DNA of 64,000 bases from Xanthomonas sacchari (GTDB lineage Bacteria > Pseudomonadota > Gammaproteobacteria > Xanthomonadales > Xanthomonadaceae). Numbering within the stretch: position 1 is the first letter of the stretch; every line of letters begins with the position of its first letter. Positions 58,251 to 64,000 of this stretch are shown in pieces. A program made the translations under genes and the position numbers. Location: NCBI RefSeq assembly GCF_024266585.1, contig NZ_CP100647.1:2461001-2525000 (forward strand), given 5' to 3'. The notes under the pieces were generated by a model. It did no database searches. It saw only the letters and a program-made list of their open reading frames with translations, and was not told where the DNA came from.

Positions 58251-59111
58251 CTATGGGCGTGGCGGCCGGAAACGGCCCGGCGGCACGCCCGCATGCGCCT
58301 TGAACACCCGCTGGAAATGCGCCTGGTCGGCGAAGCCCAGCTCCTGCGCCAGGCGCGCGAACGGTTCGCCCTGGCGGATGCGCGCCCTGGCGAGATTGAT
58401 GCGCGCATTGAGTTGCCAGGCATGCGGCGTCATCCCGGTGACGGTGCGGAATGCACGGATCAGGCGATAGCGGCTCATTGCCGCCAGCTCGGCCAGTTCC
58501 TGCAGGGCGATGTCGGCGGCCGGGGCGCTGCGCAGGCGTTGCAGCGCCGGGCGCAGCTGCGCGGCGAGGTGCGCTGGCGCGCAAGGGGGCTCGATCCGCA
58601 GGCCCTGCGCGGTGTCGTGGTCGCCGAGGAACGCGATCAGCGCGGCTTCCTTGGCGCCGGCCTCGGCGTCGGAGAACAGCAGCGTATTGAGCTGGCAGAA
58701 GCGCGCGTAGGCCGCCGGCGCATCGACGATGCGGATCGACTCGGCCGCACGCGTGGCGGCGGCGGCGTCGGTGTCTTCCTCGCGCAGCGCCTGCAGCCAG
58801 TCCGCATCCAGATGCAGCATCTGGTAGCTCCACGCCGAATCCGGCGCGGGATTGCAGGCGTGCACACGCTCGGCCGGGACGAACACCAGCGTTCCCGGAT
58901 GCAGGGCGATCCGGCCGACGTCGGCACCGCGGAAGAGGCTGTTGCCGCTGTCCACTGCGCCGATGGAGTAGGTCGGATGCAGGTGCGGCCTGTAGCAGGC
59001 GCGACTGTCGCAGGCACGGCGACTTTCGACGAACGGCAGCGCCGGGTCGCGCCAGAACAGCGGGGCTGGATCGGCGCGCATGGGCGGTGCGGACGGCGCG
59101 GAACGGGGCAT
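58251..59111 (-). CDS. AraC family transcriptional regulator
   Basis: A 286-residue regulator. Residues ~15-160 are a cupin-like sensor (RPHLHPTYSIGAVDSG, PGTLVFVPAERVHACNP). Residues ~190-280 contain two helix-turn-helix motifs (LAELAAMSRYRLIRAFRTVTG and FARLAQELGFADQAHFQRVFK, each within the usual spacing) and the ending HAGVPPGRFRP. AraC genes with a cupin sensor beside LysE exporters are a common pair. ATG at 59111 preferred over an upstream extension. Confidence 0.88.
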   Translation of the reverse strand: MPRSAPSAPPMRADPAPLFWRDPALPFVESRRACDSRACYRPHLHPTYSIGAVDSGNSLFRGADVGRIALHPGTLVFVPAERVHACNPAPDSAWSYQMLHLDADWLQALREEDTDAAAATRAAESIRIVDAPAAYARFCQLNTLLFSDAEAGAKEAALIAFLGDHDTAQGLRIEPPCAPAHLAAQLRPALQRLRSAPAADIALQELAELAAMSRYRLIRAFRTVTGMTPHAWQLNARINLARARIRQGEPFARLAQELGFADQAHFQRVFKAHAGVPPGRFRPPRP

Positions 59112-59240
59112 GGCGATGCGTCGCTGGGACGAAAAGGGCGCTTGCGCGATGCCGGCATGGTACCCAACTGCCGCAGCAGGACGTCGGTAGCGGCTTCGAT
59201 GCGCGTGCATGCACAGGCCAAGCGCGGACCGAAGCGGCGT

Positions 59241-59387
59241 TCAGCGCAACATGTCGATCGAGCAAAAGCGCCTGCGGATGTCGTTGACGAAGTGCTCGGC
59301 CGGGTCGAAGAAGTGCGGAAGCGGGCTGTCGAACAGCGCCAGGCAGGCGGCGTGGTCCTGCGCGGCAGACGGACGGATCGTGTTCAC
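59241..59387 (-). pseudogene. Possible remnant of a GNAT acetyltransferase
   Basis: A 48-codon frame from GTG 59387 reads NTIRPSAAQDHAACLALFDS, then PLPHFFDPAEHFV, and ends shortly after. This looks like the first helix and strand of a GNAT protein (T-I-R-P-x-x-x-x-D) cut short; the acetyl-CoA binding part is absent. It may be an intact small protein instead, so the call is tentative. Confidence 0.35.
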
Positions 59388-59537
59388 CCGGGCAGTGCGC
59401 CGCGGGCGGCCTCGGCGGTCGTGGGCGCCTCGTACGAAGCGTCCCGTATCGTCCGTTTCCGAACCGCGTGTCGGAAAATCGCGGCGGCCCTGTCCGGCCG
59501 CCGCAGCGACGCGGTGTCCGGAAGCGGGTAGGGTGGA

Positions 59538-59555
59538 TGTCAGATAATTCTTACG
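59538..59555 (+). promoter_or_regulatory. GacA-box-like element
   Basis: TGTCAG-ATAATT-CTTACG agrees at 10 of 12 defined positions with the GacA upstream activating sequence TGTAAG-N6-CTTACA, with the correct six-base spacer. It lies about 65 bases before the inferred start of the candidate sRNA and 300 bases before the GacA-like gene. Confidence 0.5.
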
Positions 59556-59610
59556 TCAGATCAGGATTGTCCTGATAACGCTTTCCCCGCCGCGCCAGCA
59601 TACTGGCCCC

Positions 59611-59707
59611 GCCTGACGCAGGAACCGTCGTGCGCCTTCCCACAGGAGAGCGCAGGCAGGTCACTCGACCCTGCGTGCCGAGCCTTGAGTAAGCTCGGCA
59701 GGGTTTT
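59611..59707 (+). ncRNA. Candidate Rsm/Csr-type small RNA
   Basis: About 97 bases between a -10-like CATACT (59599-59604) and a terminator. GGA motifs occur in ACGCAGGAACCGT, where CAGGAAC is the loop of a GACG/CGTC stem, and in CCACAGGAGAGC between GCGC arms. Size, GGA-in-loop layout, terminator, GacA-box-like element and position next to a GacA-like gene together resemble RsmX/Y/Z or CsrB-type RNAs that titrate RsmA/CsrA. No known family matched from memory; GGA is common in such DNA, so this is a hypothesis. Confidence 0.4.
59676..59707 (+). terminator. Terminator of the candidate small RNA
   Basis: TGCCGAGC (59676-59683) pairs with GCTCGGCA (59693-59700) across a nine-base loop, followed by GGGTTTT. 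Flanking ACCC/GGGT can lengthen the stem. Confidence 0.65.
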
Positions 59708-59848
59708 GATGACGCCAGCATGACGTTTCGCGAGGTGCGGATGAGCACATCGTGAAGCGTCGTTGTTTGTCTACGAAATCGTATTGCCCTGAATAATTCA
59801 CGCAGATAGTCTGATCGTGCGGTATCCGCTGCGTTGGGGTTATACGAG

Positions 59849-60496
59849 ATGGCCATCAGGGTTTTTCTGGTCGATGATCACGCTCTTGTCCGAACGGGCA
59901 TGAGGCTGATCCTGTCGAATCAAACGGATATCGAGATCGTCGGCGAGGCCGACAGCGGCGAAACGGCCCTCCCGCAGATCCGGCAGCTGAAGCCGGACAT
60001 CGTCCTGTGCGACCTGCACATGCCCGGCGTCAGCGGCCTGGAAGTCACCGAGCGCATCGTCAAGGGTGACCACGGCACCAAGGTCATCATCGTGTCGGTG
60101 CTGGAAGACGGCCCGCTGCCCAAGCGCCTGCTGGAAGCCGGCGCGTCCGGTTACGTCGGCAAGGCCGGCGATGCGCAAGAGTTGCTGCGCGCGGTGCGCG
60201 ACGTGGCGATGGGCAAGCGCTACCTCGGCGCCAACATCGCGCAGAACCTGGCATTGGCCAATCTGGAAGGTGGCGGTTCGCCGTTCGACGCGCTGTCCCC
60301 GCGCGAGCTGGAAGTGGCGCTGCTGCTGACCCGCGGCCTGCGCCAGGAGGACATCGCCAAGCGCCTTAGCCTCAGCGCCAAGACCGTCAACACGCACAAG
60401 GCGCGGCTGTTCGAGAAGGTCGGCATCCAGGACAACATCGCCCTGGCGCGGCTGGCCACCCAGTACGGATTGCTGGATCCGGCGCACCCGCTGTAA
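59849..60496 (+). CDS. GacA/UvrY-like response regulator (NarL/LuxR type)
   Basis: A 215-residue two-component regulator. The receiver (residues ~3-118) has the acidic pair in FLVDDHALVRTGM, phosphoacceptor Asp54 in DIVLCDLHMPGVSG, and Lys in YVGKAGD. The LuxR-type HTH (~150-210) is LSPRELEVALLLTRGLRQ, then IAKRLSLSAKTVNTHKARLF. Length and the HKARLFEKVGI ending match GacA/UvrY/LetA, which activate Rsm/Csr small RNAs. The partner BarA/GacS kinase is not here. A terminator follows. Confidence 0.88.
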   Translation: MAIRVFLVDDHALVRTGMRLILSNQTDIEIVGEADSGETALPQIRQLKPDIVLCDLHMPGVSGLEVTERIVKGDHGTKVIIVSVLEDGPLPKRLLEAGASGYVGKAGDAQELLRAVRDVAMGKRYLGANIAQNLALANLEGGGSPFDALSPRELEVALLLTRGLRQEDIAKRLSLSAKTVNTHKARLFEKVGIQDNIALARLATQYGLLDPAHPL

Positions 60497-60522
60497 TCGC
60501 GGGGTGTCCGGGTCTGCACGAG

Positions 60523-60543
60523 AGCGGCCTTCGGGCCGCTTTT
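60523..60543 (+). terminator. Rho-independent terminator of the response regulator gene
   Basis: AGCGGCC (60523-60529), UUCG tetraloop, GGCCGCT (60534-60540), then TTT, 26 bases after the stop. Confidence 0.8.
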
Positions 60544-60617
60544 GCGTTGTGTGGGTGCGATCGAACGGATCCGTTCGCGGCTGCTGATCGACTGCAGGGC
60601 ACCGCTAGTAATGGTCC

Positions 60618-60675
60618 TGTAGGAGCGGCTTCAGCCGCGACGGGCGTCACCGGGAAACCCGTCGCCACTCCTACG
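60618..60675. repeat. Degenerate REP-like element
   Basis: TAGGAGCGGCTTCAGCCGCG with its partner arm shortened to GTCGCCACTCCTACG. The second arm has lost the inner GGCTGAAGC segment, so this copy is decaying. The remainder of the 400-base gap between the response regulator and rne contains only terminators. Confidence 0.7.
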
Positions 60676-60850
60676 GGACATGCGGCATCCGGCTCTACGG
60701 CGACGGAAGCGGGTTCAGAGGTGCCCTTGCATGCGCGCGTCCCGTGCCGACGCTGCAGTGGCGCTCGCGCGAGCCGCCGTCGGGGACCGTTGGTCGGCGC
60801 AAGCGCGATCGTCCTGAGCGCCCTCAAGGGGAGCGCGTCATCGCGCCCAT

Positions 60851-60880
60851 GAAAAAAGCGGCCCGAAGGCCGCTTCTTTC
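60851..60880 (-). terminator. Rho-independent terminator of rne
   Basis: AAGCGGCC (60856-60863) and GGCCGCTT (60868-60875) with a 4-base loop; on the minus strand the stem is followed by TTTTC. It lies about 30 bases past the rne stop. Confidence 0.8.
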
Positions 60881-60904
60881 ATGCCGCAGCGGACGCAGCG
60901 TGAA

Positions 60905-63900
60905 TCAGCCGCGCTCCTTGTGCTCGTCGCCGTCCGCCTTGTCCGCGGCCTGCGGCGCATGCGCTGCGGACTGCGCGGCCGTGGCGGCACGTTCCTTCTT
61001 GTTCGCCTCGTCTGCAGCTGCGGCCTGCTCCTGCACGGCCGGCGTGGCGACCGCTGCGCTGCTGTCGCTTGCCGGGGGGGCCGATGCAGGCTCGGTCGAC
61101 GTCGCGGCCGGCGCTTCGTCGCCACTCGGGGCTTGTGCCGGTGCGTCGGCGAAGGCGTCGAGCAGGGTGGTCTGCACCGGTGCGTAAGCCGGCTTGACCG
61201 GGGCTACCTCCTGCGCACGCGGCTCCGCGGGAGCGCTGGGCGCGGCGGCGACTTCCGGCGCCGCGCTCGGCGCGACGGTGGCCGCCGACGGCGCGGTCAC
61301 GCCCGCCGGATCCTCGACCGTGGCCGTGGTATCGGCGGCGTCCGCTTCCGCGACCGGCGCCTTGGCGGCGGTGGCGGTCGGTTGCTCGACGACGGTACCG
61401 ATCGCGTGCGGCTGCGGCGTGGCAGGCGCGACGGCGGACGTTGCGCGCTCGGTCGGCGCGTCCGCGTGGTCGCTGGCGACACTCTCCTGCACGACCGGCG
61501 TGGTCTCGGCGACGGCTGCCGGAGCCGCAGCCACCACCGTGTCGGCGTGGGCCGCGGCGGCATCGCTGGCGCCCGAGGTGGTGGCGACCGGCGCGGTCGG
61601 CGCAGGCGCGGCGGCCACGGTGTCGGCAGGAGCGGCCGGCTGCACCGCCGCGGCGGCGCTGTGGGCCGGCGCAGGGTCGATAGCGACCGGCGCAACTGCC
61701 GGCACGACATCGCTGGCCGGTGCCGGCGCGCTGGCGGCGGCCGGACGCTCGCGGCGCGGCTCGCGCTTTTCCTGCGGCTCGCGCTTCTCCTGCACGGGCG
61801 GCTGCGGCTTGGCCGGGGCGTCGTCGCTGGCAGCGTCGTCGTCGAAGTCGAACTCCGGCTGGCTGCGGCTCGGCGCCGGCGTGCTTTCGCCGTCGCTGTC
61901 GCCGGCATCCAGATCGGCATCGTCCAGCCCGCTGGCATCGCCGGCAGCGCCGGCTTCGCCATTGCCACGGCGGCGGCGGCGGCCACCGCGACGGCCGCGA
62001 CGGCGGCGGCCGCCGGCGTCGCCGGTGCCGTCCTCGCCATCGGCGCTTTCGCCGGCGGGCACGGCCTGCGCGGTTTCCGCGGCGCTTTCGCGCTCGTCGA
62101 TGCCGGCTGCCGTAGCGGTCGGCGCCGGCTGCACGGGTGCGGCGGCGGCGGTCTCGACGGCCGCTGCCGGCTCCTGGGATGCGGCGATCGCGCCACCGGC
62201 GACCGCGGCGGCGGCCAGGGTGGTGGCGTCCTGCGCCGGCGTCACGGGCGCGGCCTGCGGCTTGGCGACGGCCTCGTCGGCACGCGGCTGGCGCGGCGGC
62301 TTGTCGCCCTGCACGGTGGCCTGTGCCGGCTCCTGCTGCGGCTTGGGCTGGCGCGGCGGGTTCTGCGGCTGCTGCTGCTTCGGCGGCTTGGGCGTCTGCG
62401 GCGGCTGCTGCGGCTTGGCCTGCTGCGCGGCCTGCTCGTTGCGCGGCGCCTTCGGCTGCGGATTCTGCTGCGCGGCCGACGCGGCGGCGCCATTGCCGGC
62501 GCGGCGCTCGTCGCGGCGCGCGTTGCCGCCGCCGTTGTTGCCGTTGCCGCGGGCGGCGTTACCGCCCTGGCCACCGGTGCGGTTGCCGTCGCGACGCGCA
62601 TTGCGGTCGTTGCGATCGCCACGGTCGTGACGGTTGCGGTTGCCGTCCTGCGGGCGCTGGCGCTGCGCGGACTCGGCGGCGGCCGGGGCCGGTGCCGGGT
62701 TGTCGCCGGCGCCGAAGATGCGCTTCAGCCAGCCGACCACGCCGGTGGCCGGCGGTGCGACCGGGGCGGGCGCGACGACCGGCGCCGGTGCCGGCGCGGC
62801 CACCGGTTCCTCGGCCACTTCGCGCACCGGGGCCGGCTGCGAGTGCTTCACATTGGTCACCGCAGGTGCCGGAATGTTCAACTGCGCCTTGGTCAGCGCG
62901 TGCACCGGCAGCTTGCGCGGGGTGCCGCGCTGGTAGCTGGGCTTGGTGCTTTCCTCGCCCAGCTCGTTCTCGCGCAGGCGGGTCACTTCGTAGTGCGGGG
63001 TGTGCAACTGCTCGTCGGCGACGATCACGATCGGCGCGTCGTGGCGCTTCTCGATCTCGCTGAGCGCGCGGCGCTTCTCGTTGAGCAGGTAGTTGGCGAT
63101 CTCCACCGGGGCCTGCACCAGCACCTGTCCGGTGTTCTCCTTCATCGCATGCTCTTCGGCGACGCGGATGATCGACAGCGACAGCGACTCGACGCTGCGC
63201 ATGCGGCCGTGGCCGTCGCAGCGCGGGCAGACGATCTGGCTGGATTCGCCCAGCGACGGACGCAGGCGCTGGCGGCTCATCTCCAGCAGGCCGAAGCGCG
63301 AGATGCGGCCGATCTGCACCCGCGCGCGGTCGTACTTGAGCGCGTTCTGCAGGCGGTTCTCGACCTCGCGCTGGTGCTTGTTGGAGGCCATGTCGATGAA
63401 GTCGATCACCACCAGGCCGCCGAGGTCGCGCAGGCGCAGCTGGCGCGCGACCTCTTCGGCCGCTTCCAGGTTGGTCTGGAACGCGGTGTCCTCGATGTCG
63501 CTGCCCTTGGTGGCGCGCGAGGAGTTGACGTCCACCGCGGTCAGCGCCTCGGTCTGGTCGACCACGATCGAGCCGCCGGAGGGCAGGCGCACGCTGCGCT
63601 CGTAGGCGGCCTCGATCTGCGACTCGATCTGGAAGCGGTTGAACAGCGGGATGTCGTCGGTGTAGTGCTTGAGCTTGCGCAGGCTCTGCGGCATCACCTG
63701 CTGCATGAACTCCTTGGCGTCGCCGAACATCTCCTCGGTGTCGACCAGGATCTCGCCGATGTCGGCGCGCAGGTAGTCGCGCAAGGCGCGGATGATCAGC
63801 CGCGATTCCTGGTAGATCAGGAACGGCGCCGGCTTGGCCAGGGCGGCCTCGGCGATCGACTTCCACACCTGCAGCAGGTAGTCCAGGTCCCATTGCAGCT

Positions 63901-64000
63901 CTTCGGCATCGCGGCCAACGCCGGCGGTGCGGATGATCACGCCCATGTCGTCGGGGATGTTCAGCTTGTCCAGCGCTTCCTTCAACGCGGCGCGGTCCTC
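60905..64000 (-). CDS. rne: Ribonuclease E, lacking its N-terminus at the window edge
   Basis: More than 1030 residues of RNase E, the scaffold endonuclease for mRNA decay and rRNA processing. The frame is still open at the right edge; the S1 domain and start lie outside. Visible are the DNase I-like catalytic region ([20 protein letters not shown] read around VDQTEAL; catalytic Asp pair there and in [11 protein letters not shown]), [20 protein letters not shown] and the zinc-link CPRCDGHG. The C-terminal ~600 residues are disordered: Pro/Gln/Ala-rich with arginine clusters (for example [16 protein letters not shown]) and acidic patches, a large degradosome-type scaffold that is poorly conserved between families. 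Confidence 0.96.
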   Translation of the reverse strand, partial: EDRAALKEALDKLNIPDDMGVIIRTAGVGRDAEELQWDLDYLLQVWKSIAEAALAKPAPFLIYQESRLIIRALRDYLRADIGEILVDTEEMFGDAKEFMQQVMPQSLRKLKHYTDDIPLFNRFQIESQIEAAYERSVRLPSGGSIVVDQTEALTAVDVNSSRATKGSDIEDTAFQTNLEAAEEVARQLRLRDLGGLVVIDFIDMASNKHQREVENRLQNALKYDRARVQIGRISRFGLLEMSRQRLRPSLGESSQIVCPRCDGHGRMRSVESLSLSIIRVAEEHAMKENTGQVLVQAPVEIANYLLNEKRRALSEIEKRHDAPIVIVADEQLHTPHYEVTRLRENELGEESTKPSYQRGTPRKLPVHALTKAQLNIPAPAVTNVKHSQPAPVREVAEEPVAAPAPAPVVAPAPVAPPATGVVGWLKRIFGAGDNPAPAPAAAESAQRQRPQDGNRNRHDRGDRNDRNARRDGNRTGGQGGNAARGNGNNGGGNARRDERRAGNGAAASAAQQNPQPKAPRNEQAAQQAKPQQPPQTPKPPKQQQPQNPPRQPKPQQEPAQATVQGDKPPRQPRADEAVAKPQAAPVTPAQDATTLAAAAVAGGAIAASQEPAAAVETAAAAPVQPAPTATAAGIDERESAAETAQAVPAGESADGEDGTGDAGGRRRRGRRGGRRRRRGNGEAGAAGDASGLDDADLDAGDSDGESTPAPSRSQPEFDFDDDAASDDAPAKPQPPVQEKREPQEKREPRRERPAAASAPAPASDVVPAVAPVAIDPAPAHSAAAAVQPAAPADTVAAAPAPTAPVATTSGASDAAAAHADTVVAAAPAAVAETTPVVQESVASDHADAPTERATSAVAPATPQPHAIGTVVEQPTATAAKAPVAEADAADTTATVEDPAGVTAPSAATVAPSAAPEVAAAPSAPAEPRAQEVAPVKPAYAPVQTTLLDAFADAPAQAPSGDEAPAATSTEPASAPPASDSSAAVATPAVQEQAAAADEANKKERAATAAQSAAHAPQAADKADGDEHKERG

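Overview
The window is very GC-rich, densely coding DNA that looks like a Xanthomonadaceae chromosome, most likely Xanthomonas or a close relative. Supporting signs are the order mtnA-gyrA and serC-pheA-aroA, GyrA with Gln at position 83, a five-step hut pathway, MsrPQ, family-typical intergenic palindromes (the GGAGCGGCTTCAGCCGCGAC type), and many short-leader or weak-SD genes. Genus assignment is inference from gene content; no marker gene could be searched.

Layout. 1-7.2 kb: 3' end of ligA overlapping a GNAT gene and epmA (EF-P lysylation), a DUF3011 secreted protein, mtnA and gyrA. 7.5-9.9 kb: membrane PQQ dehydrogenase (gcd-like). 10-14.1 kb: TPR-like protein, small phasin, GNAT, a TetR/acyl-CoA-binding protein pair and a coiled-coil membrane protein. 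14.2-21.9 kb: complete histidine utilisation locus, hutI-hutH-hutG-hutU on the minus strand and hutF-hutC on the plus strand, diverging around a perfect HutC-type operator. 22.4-29.9 kb: lipid and PHA-granule associated genes (two-domain fatty acyl-CoA reductase-like protein, PhaF-like phasin, patatin phospholipase, FFLEELY-type protein, PHA system protein) plus a membrane-anchored Mrr-like protein and an FHA protein. 29.9-36.1 kb: msrPQ, serC, pheA, aroA, with a composite hairpin/hexanucleotide repeat between pheA and aroA.

36.4-45.7 kb is the most system-like accessory block: an operon of TonB-dependent receptor, BacA/YddA-type ABC transporter, thioredoxin and a cytosolic S9 peptidase with an unexplained ~290-residue N-terminal region, divergent from a MocR (GntR-aminotransferase) regulator. 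It reads as an uptake and intracellular breakdown route for a peptide-like compound. 45.9-49.8 kb: small membrane protein, TonB-like protein, serS and a LysR regulator. 50.0-52.2 kb: a lower-GC insertion directly behind tRNA-Ser(UGA), with an HNH-like gene, a structured non-coding stretch and a DUF5343 gene. 52.3-55.3 kb: a four-gene operon of uncharacterised membrane or membrane-anchored proteins. 55.4-59.1 kb: DUF3617 lipoprotein, DUF2252 protein, LysE exporter and AraC regulator. 59.2-60.5 kb: a GacA/UvrY-like response regulator preceded by a candidate Rsm/Csr-type small RNA with a GacA-box-like element. 60.9-64.0 kb: RNase E, running off the right edge.

The points I would follow first are the TonB/ABC/thioredoxin/S9 module, the candidate GacA-controlled sRNA, and the tRNA-Ser-linked insertion with its structured RNA.
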